NCBI GenBank assembly: GCA_947496215.1 | Contig: CANMCF010000003.1 | Location: 62,001 to 126,000, forward strand | Length of the DNA stretch: 64,000 nt | Source of the DNA: an uncultured Bizionia sp. | Lineage (GTDB): Bacteria; Bacteroidota; Bacteroidia; Flavobacteriales; Flavobacteriaceae | Direction of reading: 5' to 3' | Shown: piece after piece, positions 30,102-37,710 of the stretch | Position numbering within the stretch: the first letter of the stretch is position 1 | How the letters are laid out: every line of letters starts with the position of its first letter | Program-made: the position numbers and the translations under genes | The notes under the pieces: generated by a model | Told to the model about the DNA's origin: nothing | Database searches by the model: none | Seen by the model: only the letters and a program-made list of their open reading frames with translations

Positions 30102-30109
30102 TATTTTCG
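30102..30109 (+). promoter_or_regulatory. candidate -7 element of the AraC-family gene
   Basis: TATTTTCG followed by CAATAAA is a common flavobacterial -7 form. It sits 23 bp before the ATG at 30132, which favours that start over the ATG at 30069. Confidence 0.45.
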
Positions 30110-30131
30110 CAATAAAATTCAATCCTATTTA

Positions 30132-31883
30132 ATGAAATCCATTCCTCTTCTCCTTTTCTTGTTTTTTTTGATTTTTGGTTATTCACAAGAAAATGAAAAA
30201 CCCTATTCCCATTGGTTAAAAAAAGTACAAGAATTCAATAGGGTGAATAATGACAGCATGATTTTTTATTCACAGAAAATGCAAGTATCAGCCAGTTCTC
30301 CTTGTGAGCATATCTATGGTTCAATATTTGAGGCAAATGCAACTTATTTCAAAAGAAAATGTGATTCGTCAAAAAAAATGTGCCTAGAAATATTGAGAAA
30401 ATTGGAACAAGAAGCCTTGTCTCTGAGTGACAGTTGTTTTTTCAGTTTGAAAGCTCACACTTTAGGACGTATCGTATATGCTGAAAAATGCCAAGGAAAT
30501 TATTCCAAAGCTTTGGAATACATTTCGAAAAGTAAAAAATTAATCAACCAATATCCTCTATACTCCAAAAAGTATGAATTTCATCTCACCTACCAATCTG
30601 CTCTAATTCATTTTGAGCTCGAACAATATGAAAGAACCATAGGCATACTAAAAAAAGAGACCTACCCCCTAGAAGGTTCTACTACTCCCAATAGGTTCAA
30701 TTTAGCTTCCATGCATATGACCTTAGGAAACTCTTATCTAAAATCTTATGAAAGATCCTTAAGGTCCAACTATCTCGATTCAGCTAAGACATCCTATGGG
30801 GAATACTACAGATGGGCTGAACCAATAAAGAGTCAGACTAAACATACACAAAAGCTATATGCCATAAAAAAAGGGGTTATCGCATTGTATGAAAAACGAC
30901 ATGACTCTGCTTTGCTTTATTTACAAAAGGCAAAAGACATTAGGCTTGCGGAACAAAAGCATTTTACCAATCAGGAAATAGACATTTACATGTCTGAGGC
31001 TCTTTATCATTTAAACCAATTGGATTCTTCCATTTATTATGGGAATCAATTTCTAAAAAAACACGAATCGTTTCCTAGAAACAACGATTTACTGCAAAAA
31101 GGACATACCATATTAGCCAAAGCCTACGATAAGTCCAAACAGTTTGATAAAGCTTCCAAACATTCTTTTCTTGCTTTGGAGGAGGCAAATAAAATGGACA
31201 CCCTGAAAGTTAATGGAATAGAAAAGCTCAACCTCCTAAATTTAAAGAAAATACAAAGTAAAAACCAATTGCTTTTAAACAAAAAAACCAATAAGTGGTT
31301 CATATACAAAATTGGGCTTAGTTGCCTCATCTTTTTTTTACTAGCTTTCTTGTTCCACTCCTATAGGCTTCGAAAAAGAATAAAAAAAAAGTACCAGATG
31401 GTTGAGGACCTCAATACAACGATTAAAGAAGACATGATCGCAAGCAAAGAAAACAATGTTCTTTCTCCGACCAAAAACAGTGATGGCATTAAAATTGACA
31501 TCAATGAAGACATTGTGAACAAAATCCTTTCTGGATTGAATCAACTTGAAAAAGAAAAAGCTTTTTTAAGCATTGATTTCAATTTACAATACATCGCACA
31601 AAAACTGAATAGCAATACGTCTTACATATCAAAGGTAATAAATCATCATACAGGAAAATCCTTCAAACAATATACCAACAACCTAAGAATTGAATATATC
31701 ACGAAGGAACTAAAAAGGAATCCTGAATTGAAAAAACTTTCCCTGAATGCCATTGCCAAGGACATAGGTTACTCCAATGCTTCTTCCTTTTCGAAAATCT
31801 TCAAAAAAAACACAGGAACCAATCCTTCTGATTTCATCAAAAGTTTAAATCAAGAAGAAAAAAGAGATCTAATTCATAAGTAA
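30132..31883 (+). CDS. TPR - transmembrane - AraC-type regulator
   Basis: 583 aa from the start I prefer. An in-frame ATG at 30069 adds 21 residues before the signal-like sequence MKSIPLLLFLFFLIFGYSQ and would put a promoter-like element inside the gene. Residues about 30-370 are helical and TPR-like. One membrane helix follows near 390-412 (WFIYKIGLSCLIFFLLAF). The C-terminal ~100 residues form an AraC/XylS double helix-turn-helix (LQYIAQKLNSNTSYISKVIN, AIAKDIGYSNASSFSKIFKK). Such one-component regulators sense something outside the cytoplasm through the TPR part and act at DNA from the membrane. It is transcribed divergently from the RHS locus and is the obvious candidate regulator of it. 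Confidence 0.85.
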   Translation: MKSIPLLLFLFFLIFGYSQENEKPYSHWLKKVQEFNRVNNDSMIFYSQKMQVSASSPCEHIYGSIFEANATYFKRKCDSSKKMCLEILRKLEQEALSLSDSCFFSLKAHTLGRIVYAEKCQGNYSKALEYISKSKKLINQYPLYSKKYEFHLTYQSALIHFELEQYERTIGILKKETYPLEGSTTPNRFNLASMHMTLGNSYLKSYERSLRSNYLDSAKTSYGEYYRWAEPIKSQTKHTQKLYAIKKGVIALYEKRHDSALLYLQKAKDIRLAEQKHFTNQEIDIYMSEALYHLNQLDSSIYYGNQFLKKHESFPRNNDLLQKGHTILAKAYDKSKQFDKASKHSFLALEEANKMDTLKVNGIEKLNLLNLKKIQSKNQLLLNKKTNKWFIYKIGLSCLIFFLLAFLFHSYRLRKRIKKKYQMVEDLNTTIKEDMIASKENNVLSPTKNSDGIKIDINEDIVNKILSGLNQLEKEKAFLSIDFNLQYIAQKLNSNTSYISKVINHHTGKSFKQYTNNLRIEYITKELKRNPELKKLSLNAIAKDIGYSNASSFSKIFKKNTGTNPSDFIKSLNQEEKRDLIHK

Positions 31884-31897
31884 ATCGCCTAAAGCAT

Positions 31898-32305
31898 TTA
31901 ATTCGACTCAAAAAAATCTCTTACCCAAGCTTTGACTTGGGCTTCTGTCATACTATCCGTTTTTTTAACGGCCTTGACTTTAACACTTAAACTATTGTAG
32001 TTTGCATGCAATTCCTTTCTAAATTTCTCATTAGTTTCTGCAGGCCCGAATAGCACCAAGGCATCTGCATCTTTAATTTTCAAAGCAATCTCTTTAAAAT
32101 ACTGTTTCAATTGCTGATTTTCACGTTCCAAATACTTTCTGTCGTGAACAACATCTTGTGGCCCTCCTTTAAACCGTGTTCCAGAACCACCTCCAGGGTG
32201 ATAATGTTCAATATTAGAATCTATTTCATCAAATGCTTCATTTCCGTTTTCAATGGTTGTAACAAAGGCTTTATCCTTATCTAACCAAACACCAATTTTC
32301 TTCAT
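31898..32305 (-). CDS. eRF1 domain 3 / host-attachment-like small protein
   Basis: 135 aa. The start KKIGVWLDKDKAFVTTIENG and the later ADALVLFGPAETNEKFRKEL are the pattern of small proteins with an eRF1/Dom34-like (RNase H-like) fold, also named host attachment or translational machinery proteins. The GGGSGTRFKGG loop lies near 39-49. It is 129 bp downstream of a usp gene on the same strand, with no FNR-type box of its own, so it is probably expressed by read-through. A ribosome- or RNA-related role in stressed cells would fit the island but is not shown. Confidence 0.7.
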   Translation of the reverse strand: MKKIGVWLDKDKAFVTTIENGNEAFDEIDSNIEHYHPGGGSGTRFKGGPQDVVHDRKYLERENQQLKQYFKEIALKIKDADALVLFGPAETNEKFRKELHANYNSLSVKVKAVKKTDSMTEAQVKAWVRDFFESN

Positions 32306-32434
32306 CTTTCGTATATTTTAATTATTTAAATCGTTCTCCGCCAACATTGGTCTCTTGATGTGAAATGCAATGCTCCTTAACAAAGGACATAACTAGCTCC
32401 TCATATAAAAAACATTACCGACAACATCAATCAA

Positions 32435-33262
32435 CTACCCTGGAATCACCAAAAAGGGAATTGTTGAATGAAAACCTATTTTCTTTATAACTGGTTCTTT
32501 AATGATACTTTCCAAAAAACTATGCTCATAGTTTACCATAGCCAAGACATCTATCTCTGATTCGTTAATGAAATCATTTATTTCCACAGCTTTTTTGGCA
32601 TAGTCAGACATCCAATTAAAACTATACTCACAATCCTTTAAATACGTTTTTAGTTTTATTAGATTATATTCTTGTATATCTGTTAGATCTTTTTCTTCAT
32701 TTATATGCAGAATTCTAATTTTTGAATCGAATAATTTAGCCAAACGCTTAAGTGGCAACAATTCCTCTCCATAAAAACGATTGAAGTCTGTTGGAAAAGC
32801 AATTTGGCTAGGTTCTACAAAATCGAACTCATCCGGAACAAGCAATATGGGGCAGAGTTTCATTTTCTTGATAATATGTACCGTATTGCTTCCAAAGAAG
32901 ATTTCTTTGGCCTTTGTAGCCCCTTTTGTCCCCATTACAACAAGGTTTATATCATACTTTCTTATTGTTGTCTCTATGGCATTTTGCAAATCCTCCGAGC
33001 TTAAAACAATTTCAAAGTCGTGATTGGTTCCAACATTCGCATTTTGGGCCATCTCTTTTAATTCCAACAATTCTTTCCTATCATTTTTACTCATGGTCTC
33101 CAATAACTTATTGGAAAAATTGGACATTGTAGAGGTTTTCATTTTTGAAGAGTGCAAGAAATAGAATGTGCATTCTTCTTTAGCATACAACTTCAAGGCG
33201 TACACTGCTGCGCTCCAAGCGTTATCTGAGAAATCCGTTGGCAATAAAACATTTGTTTTCAT
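32435..33262 (-). CDS. universal stress protein, tandem Usp domains
   Basis: 275 aa from MKTNVLLPTDFSDNAW; an ATG two codons upstream (33268) is also possible. The N-terminal Usp domain holds the ATP-binding pattern G-2x-G-9x-G-(S/T) as GTKGATKAKEIFFGSNT. The second half is a degenerate Usp domain ending PFLVIPG. It is preceded by an FNR-type box and promoter (33289-33331). Proteins of this type bind ATP or AMP and help survival under energy or oxygen limitation; the specific role is unknown. It is one of six paralogues between 32 and 44 kb. Confidence 0.9.
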   Translation of the reverse strand: MKTNVLLPTDFSDNAWSAAVYALKLYAKEECTFYFLHSSKMKTSTMSNFSNKLLETMSKNDRKELLELKEMAQNANVGTNHDFEIVLSSEDLQNAIETTIRKYDINLVVMGTKGATKAKEIFFGSNTVHIIKKMKLCPILLVPDEFDFVEPSQIAFPTDFNRFYGEELLPLKRLAKLFDSKIRILHINEEKDLTDIQEYNLIKLKTYLKDCEYSFNWMSDYAKKAVEINDFINESEIDVLAMVNYEHSFLESIIKEPVIKKIGFHSTIPFLVIPG

Positions 33263-33288
33263 AAACATTAGAACTTTAAATTAAAGTC

Positions 33289-33331
33289 TAAAATTAATGC
33301 TGACAAATACCTTTTACAATGATATTAATCA
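33289..33331 (-). promoter_or_regulatory. FNR-type box and promoter for usp (32435)
   Basis: Palindrome TGATATTAATCA (33320-33331) and -7 TAATTTTA (33296 to 33289, minus strand). The distance from palindrome centre to the first T of the -7 element is 29.5 bp. Confidence 0.75.
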
Positions 33332-33683
33332 GTTAAGATTTGTTTTATGGTTTTGATTGATTAAAAGAATATTCCTTTTATTGTTAATTCATCATTTAGT
33401 AAATTAATATGTGTTTTTGAATAAGCCCCACAACCATTCAAGTATTCATTCGAAAAGTTTTAATTTTCCTTTTTAGACAACAATGTACATAGTCGGTGGG
33501 ATTCTACCGAGGTAAGACAAGAAACTTTAATTCCGTCAAGCAATTTTGGAGTTTACTCTTTTGCATGAGTAGTCAGAAAACATTTTACGAGTTTAAGTTA
33601 CAGACATATGCATATTCCCTTCCAGAAGCAAAAAGCAAATAAAGAGAATTATAAAATAGGTCTGTCCAATATTTATCCAAAAC

Positions 33684-33726
33684 TGACATTGGTCATTTCG
33701 TTAGCTAGACTTCCTGTGTACTTTGC
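33684..33726 (+). promoter_or_regulatory. FNR-type box and promoter for usp (33744)
   Basis: Palindrome TGACATTGGTCA (33684-33695) and -7 TACTTTGC (33719-33726). The spacing is 29.5 bp; the ATG follows 17 bp after the -7 element. Confidence 0.8.
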
Positions 33727-33743
33727 AATAAAACTACAAGACA

Positions 33744-34598
33744 ATGAAAAATATTCTTTTACCAACGGATTTCTCAGCCAACTCATTGAATGCAATGACC
33801 TATGCAATGCAATTGTTTAAAGACCAAGAGTGTACATTTTATGTCTTGAACGTTCAAAAACACTCAGAATTCATTCTCGATGATCTTATGGCTGCACCAA
33901 CTACAACCACATTGCACAGCGCCATAGCCCAAGACAATAAAAAAGAATTGCATCAATTGGTTACACAATTGAAAGAAGACAACAACAATCAAAACTTCAC
34001 CTTTAAAAAGCTTTTTGACTTTGACTCATTAACGGCTGCAATAAAACAAGTTGTCGCTTCAGAAATCATAGACCTCATCATTATGGGGAGCAATGGTGCC
34101 ACTGGAGCCAAAGAAGTTATTTTTGGCAGCAATACTTTAAAGGTAATTCGCTCAGTCCAGTGCCCAATTTTGGTAATTCCTGAAAATTACAATTTTAAGC
34201 CCATTGATTCCATTTTGTTCTCTATTGAGGATTGCAAGGGGTTAAAAAAGAATCAAATTAAACCACTCATTCAAATTAAGGAAATGCACCAGTCTTCACT
34301 AAGCGTATTGGAACTAAACCCAAACAACGAAATGGACAAGGCTAATCTCAAAACTTGCTTAAAGGATCTTTTCGAAGATACTCCATTCAATTATCACAGT
34401 ATAGGCAATGTCCCTATTCCAATGGCTATCAATTCAACAATACAGCTATTGAATTTCGACATGCATACTTTGTCTATAGAACCTAAATCATTCCTCAATA
34501 GATTTGTCTTTGGTACGAAAGACTATGAAATTTGCTACGGAACAATGGTACCATTACTTGTATTGCGTCCCTGGATAAAAATCATGTCAATTCATTGA
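33744..34598 (+). CDS. universal stress protein, tandem Usp domains
   Basis: 284 aa, starting MKNILLPTDFSANSLNAM. The nucleotide-binding pattern is intact in the first domain (GSNGATGAKEVIFGSNT). The second domain is degenerate, ending VPLLVLRPWIK. It is the only usp on the plus strand and has its own FNR-type promoter. The 3' end overlaps the convergent ldhA by 17 bp, so the two genes share antisense 3' ends. Confidence 0.9.
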   Translation: MKNILLPTDFSANSLNAMTYAMQLFKDQECTFYVLNVQKHSEFILDDLMAAPTTTTLHSAIAQDNKKELHQLVTQLKEDNNNQNFTFKKLFDFDSLTAAIKQVVASEIIDLIIMGSNGATGAKEVIFGSNTLKVIRSVQCPILVIPENYNFKPIDSILFSIEDCKGLKKNQIKPLIQIKEMHQSSLSVLELNPNNEMDKANLKTCLKDLFEDTPFNYHSIGNVPIPMAINSTIQLLNFDMHTLSIEPKSFLNRFVFGTKDYEICYGTMVPLLVLRPWIKIMSIH

Positions 34599-35571
34599 GT
34601 GGAGTGATTCCCTCTTCCCAACAATTTAAATTATAGACAGTAGTCTCTGCGATATTGGTCAAAGCTTCTTTGGTGGCAAAGGCTTGATGCGGAGTTAGCA
34701 ATACCTTTGGATGATTGACAAGCCTCTCTAGCTCCTTGTCCAATATTTCCTCTGAAGAATGATCAAAGAAGAATACACCACTTTCCCTTTCATAGACATC
34801 TGTCGCATAGCCTGCAAGCCCATTCGAATCCAGGGTTTTCAATATCGCTACCGTTTTCACTATTGCTCCACGAGCAATATTTACCAATATGGCATTCTTT
34901 TTCATCTTCTGAAGAAATGACTCATCAATCAAATAATATGTTTCTGTAGTAAGGGGCAAGCTAATGATGACTATGTCTGCTTCTTTGCAAATAGTCTCTT
35001 TGGAAACGTACTTCACTCCAAATTGATCAATTAATTGCTCATTTCTTGAAACATCGTTGGCAAGTATATTACAATTGAAACCGTTCAGGATCTTGACTAT
35101 GATACTTCCTATTTTTCCTGTACCCAATATTCCTATCGTTTTTTGATTCAAATCGAAACCTAAAAGGTTGTCCAATGAAAAATTATTCTTCATCACTTGC
35201 CTATTGGCCAAGACAAGCTTTCTATTAATTCCCATCAAAAGCGCAATGGCATGCTCTGCTATGGCGTTTGGAGAATACTCTGGCACATTGGCTACTTTTA
35301 TACCGTAACTCTCGGCTATTTTAACATTTACGTTATCATGCCCAGCTGAACGTAGAGTGATGTATTTAACTCCAAAGTCTCGAAGTTTTTCCAAAACTAT
35401 TGGAGAAGCATCATCTGCAGAGAAAATTGAAATGGCTTCGAAACCAACAGATTTCATTGCTGTTTTTGAATTAAGTCGTTCCGAGGTAAATTCAAATTCA
35501 AGTGGTCCTTTCAAAGCAGATTTCAAGAAGGGTATCTCAAAAGGTTTTGCACTATATATTAGTACTTTCAT
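34582..35571 (-). CDS. ldhA: D-lactate dehydrogenase (D-2-hydroxyacid dehydrogenase)
   Basis: 329 aa, the usual length. It reduces pyruvate to D-lactate with NADH, regenerating NAD+ without respiration. The Rossmann motif GILGTGKIG is at 147-155. The catalytic triad is visible as Arg234 (NIARGAIV), a Glu in DVYERE (about 261-263) and His295 (LTPHQAF). The FFFDHS segment at 267-272 is typical of the LdhA branch. The start overlaps the upstream lipoprotein gene by 4 bp (ATGA), so the two are translationally linked. It is the last gene of the hsp20 - 147 aa - lipoprotein - ldhA series, which fits expression under oxygen limitation. Confidence 0.92.
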   Translation of the reverse strand: MKVLIYSAKPFEIPFLKSALKGPLEFEFTSERLNSKTAMKSVGFEAISIFSADDASPIVLEKLRDFGVKYITLRSAGHDNVNVKIAESYGIKVANVPEYSPNAIAEHAIALLMGINRKLVLANRQVMKNNFSLDNLLGFDLNQKTIGILGTGKIGSIIVKILNGFNCNILANDVSRNEQLIDQFGVKYVSKETICKEADIVIISLPLTTETYYLIDESFLQKMKKNAILVNIARGAIVKTVAILKTLDSNGLAGYATDVYERESGVFFFDHSSEEILDKELERLVNHPKVLLTPHQAFATKEALTNIAETTVYNLNCWEEGITPLNELT

Positions 35572-36203
35572 TGTTCAGTAATTAATAATTGATTCTCTCT
35601 CAACTCCTTTAACAAGATTTTGAGGTATTGATTAATGTTTCTATTGACTCTCTCTGCATCTACTATTTCAATTTCTCCCCACCATAACAACTCCCGGTCT
35701 TTCCCTGGACAAATACAATATAAAGAAGTCTCTGTGGTATACACCATGTAACTTTCTTCATCTCCTTTGAAGTATAGGTATTGATTTCTGTAATAATAAT
35801 CTTCAAAAGTTTTAAACTCCCTTGCTAGGTCATAATAGGATTGTACTATGGAAACCTTGCTCTCCCGGCCAGTGATCTTAGCAAATAGTATGGCATCAAA
35901 GCCTGCATCCAACAGCTTGTTTTCAATATGATTGAGTTCTTCCATTGATTGCTTGTTATTCATAAATGATGATTCAAAAAAATCCATGCTCTTAACAGCT
36001 CTTACATTTTCTTTTTCCAAAGCATTCACAACTTTCTTTTCAAACATGGTTCTTAATTGCACATCTGAACTCACACCTACGACAAGAGTCTTTTTAGCTT
36101 CAAAAGATGTCGTATCAGGATTCTTATATTGTTGTATGATCTTACTGGAAGAACAATTTAAAACAGTGGTTGTCGCAAGTAAGAGAAAGGCTAGTCTTAT
36201 CAT
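35568..36203 (-). CDS. lipoprotein of unknown function
   Basis: 211 aa with a lipoprotein signal peptide (MIRLAFLLLATTTVLNC, lipobox Cys17). The body resembles DUF4136-like lipoproteins (KKTLVVGVSSDVQLRTMFEKK, then AILFAKITGRES, and an LLWWGEIEI strand near the end). It is likely anchored on the periplasmic side of the envelope. It is tightly coupled to ldhA (4-bp overlap) and 11 bp after the 147-aa gene. Confidence 0.8.
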   Translation of the reverse strand: MIRLAFLLLATTTVLNCSSSKIIQQYKNPDTTSFEAKKTLVVGVSSDVQLRTMFEKKVVNALEKENVRAVKSMDFFESSFMNNKQSMEELNHIENKLLDAGFDAILFAKITGRESKVSIVQSYYDLAREFKTFEDYYYRNQYLYFKGDEESYMVYTTETSLYCICPGKDRELLWWGEIEIVDAERVNRNINQYLKILLKELRENQLLITEQ

Positions 36204-36214
36204 TGTATATGGCT

Positions 36215-36658
36215 TTAATTGGGCAATCTTTTCTTCTTGTTCAGCTTCATTATGGAAGAAACAAGGGCAAATATCTCTTTCTTCAGTTTCTTAAACTTGG
36301 AATTGAATCCAATCGATTCAAACATTAATTTATAATGTTCGGTCTTGTAATCTTGTAATTCATCAGGTAAATCAATATCATCCATTAAAGTTTGAAGTCC
36401 ATTTCGATGAATTTCTACTTGTGCGATTAAAGGCTTTAGTTCCTTTTGTAGCAAGATGACTTTATCAAAGATTGTTTTGCTTTTTTCAAAAATATCTCTA
36501 GCTTTGAGTTGGATGGTATGTTCCTTTATGAGCTCTCCAAGGAAGTCCAATTCATCATTGATGAACTGCAATTGTGAAATGCATTCTGTGGTATCTTCAT
36601 TTAAACCTTGTGGGTCACGCCATTCAATGTATCTTATATGGGTTCGGTTGACATTCAT
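36215..36658 (-). CDS. helical protein of unknown function
   Basis: 147 aa from ATG 36658 (MNVNRTHIRYIEW); a TTG at 36667 is an alternative start. It is all-helical with heptad-like spacing (about 20-80, LQFINDELDFLGELIKEHT), and no membrane segment. It resembles the second small helical protein of this island (37262-37642) in size and style, without clear identity. It starts only 13 bp after a terminator that ends the hsp20 transcript, so it is expressed by read-through or from an unseen promoter. Confidence 0.75.
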   Translation of the reverse strand: MNVNRTHIRYIEWRDPQGLNEDTTECISQLQFINDELDFLGELIKEHTIQLKARDIFEKSKTIFDKVILLQKELKPLIAQVEIHRNGLQTLMDDIDLPDELQDYKTEHYKLMFESIGFNSKFKKLKKEIFALVSSIMKLNKKKRLPN

Positions 36659-36671
36659 AGCTTTCAATGTT

Positions 36672-36708
36672 AAAAAAAGCAGGAAACATCCAATAGAGTA
36701 TTCCCTGC
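36672..36708 (-). terminator. intrinsic terminator after hsp20
   Basis: On the minus strand GCAGGGAA pairs with TTTCCTGC (8 bp, one G-U) around a 14-nt loop, followed by seven T residues (36678 to 36672). Confidence 0.7.
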
Positions 36709-36726
36709 CCTTGATTGCAATTTAGA

Positions 36727-37173
36727 TTAAGCAATCTCAATTATTTTCTTTGGAGGCTCTACAACTTCTTCATTCTTTGCCAATAGAAGCGTTAGCAATC
36801 CATTTTTATAGGTTGCCTTTACATCCTTGTCCTGATTGACAGATGTGGGTATCTTCAACTTTCGGTCAAAGGAGTTGTAACTAAATTCCTTACGCGTATA
36901 GCCGTTTTCATTTTCTTCCACGTCTTCTTTGCTTTTTTCTGCACTTACATGTAGAATATCGTTTTCAAGTGATACTTCGATTTCCTTTTTGGAAAAGCCA
37001 GGAACTGCTAATTCAATTTCAAAATTATCAGTATTCTCCTTTACATTCATCGCTGGTAAGTCACGATCTCTCATAAATGAATCATTCGAAAAAAAATCGT
37101 CAGCATCAAACCAATTTGTTATTCCGTCACTTAGCCACGGAAATCTTCTGTTGTTGAATTTTACTAATGACAT
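36727..37173 (-). CDS. small heat shock protein, Hsp20/alpha-crystallin family
   Basis: 148 aa. It holds unfolded proteins in a refoldable state without ATP. A short N-terminal arm (FPWLSDGITNWFDADDFF) is followed by the alpha-crystallin domain (about 38-135) with AVPGFSKKEIEVSLENDIL and the conserved ATYKNGLLTLLLAK. The C-terminal tail ends PPKKIIEIA, with the I-x-I anchor used for oligomerisation. It is the first gene after an FNR-type box (37215-37257) and is followed by a terminator. Confidence 0.93.
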   Translation of the reverse strand: MSLVKFNNRRFPWLSDGITNWFDADDFFSNDSFMRDRDLPAMNVKENTDNFEIELAVPGFSKKEIEVSLENDILHVSAEKSKEDVEENENGYTRKEFSYNSFDRKLKIPTSVNQDKDVKATYKNGLLTLLLAKNEEVVEPPKKIIEIA

Positions 37174-37214
37174 AATGTTATGTTTTTAAATGTTTACTAA
37201 TTTGTTCTCTATAG

Positions 37215-37257
37215 TAAAATTACTGTAGTATCAGCATATGTGAAATGACATTTGTCA
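37215..37257 (-). promoter_or_regulatory. FNR-type box and promoter for hsp20
   Basis: Palindrome TGACATTTGTCA (37246-37257) and -7 TAATTTTA (37222 to 37215, minus). The spacing is 29.5 bp. The box lies just past the stop end of the upstream gene. Confidence 0.8.
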
Positions 37258-37261
37258 GCTT

Positions 37262-37642
37262 TCATCTTTTCACTAGAACATTTTCCAAATACCTGAATAT
37301 CCTATATCTACCTTCTTTAAAATCGGATTCCAAATCTTGATAAACCCTATCGAGGTATTTATGTCTTGTGTAGCAGTGGTCTTCAATACGATATCCATCT
37401 TCCTCTGAAATACATTCAATGCTATTCCTGAATGCCTCCACCTCATTCATAAAAGCATGCAACTTACCCTCTAGACTTGAAATGAGTCTCTTGAACAGCT
37501 CCAGTTCTTCAAAAAGGTTAGGGATTCTCGTACCATAGATGTTTGATTTCAATAGTGCTTCGATAAAATGAACATCTTGTTGCATGCATTTGATTCCCTT
37601 GAACCAAATGGATATTGCTGTGGTGGAAAGTAAAGTTTTCAT
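37262..37642 (-). CDS. small helical protein of unknown function
   Basis: 126 aa from ATG 37642 (MKTLLSTTAISIWFKG). A longer frame to 37702 is rejected because the promoter for this gene (37666-37708) lies inside it. Residues about 25-110 are predicted as long helices (LFEELELFKRLISSLEGKLH). There is no signal peptide or membrane helix. It has its own FNR-type promoter, so it is a member of the stress regulon in its own right. Confidence 0.75.
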   Translation of the reverse strand: MKTLLSTTAISIWFKGIKCMQQDVHFIEALLKSNIYGTRIPNLFEELELFKRLISSLEGKLHAFMNEVEAFRNSIECISEEDGYRIEDHCYTRHKYLDRVYQDLESDFKEGRYRIFRYLENVLVKR

Positions 37643-37665
37643 AACGAGTATTTTATCGTTTGAAA

Positions 37666-37708
37666 TAAATATACGGATGGTTGATCTACGATAAAATGAC
37701 AATAATCA
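37666..37708 (-). promoter_or_regulatory. FNR-type box and promoter for the 126-aa gene
   Basis: Palindrome TGACAATAATCA (37697-37708) and -7 TATATTTA (37673 to 37666, minus). The spacing is 29.5 bp. It decides the start at 37642. Confidence 0.78.
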
Positions 37709-37710
37709 CC

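Larger units (their letters stand above)
29712..30131. other. divergent promoter region of the RHS locus and its candidate regulator
   Basis: Holds candidate -7 elements for both directions (29921-29928 minus, 30102-30109 plus, and a second plus match TATGTTTG at 30012-30019) and a perfect 20-bp inverted repeat (29949-29994). No gene is seen. Confidence 0.6.
33263..33743. other. divergent usp promoter region
   Basis: No gene is seen. It carries two separate FNR-type promoters, one for each flanking usp gene, about 350 bp apart. The AT-rich middle shows nothing recognisable. Confidence 0.7.

Noticed and set aside
30069..30131. ATG at 30069 as start of the AraC-type regulator
   Set aside because: It puts 21 residues before a good signal sequence and includes a promoter-like TATTTTCG inside the coding region.
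32306..32434. Promoter for the eRF1-like gene
   Set aside because: No TGAY-N4-RTCA palindrome and no -7 element at a sensible distance; read-through from the usp gene is simpler.
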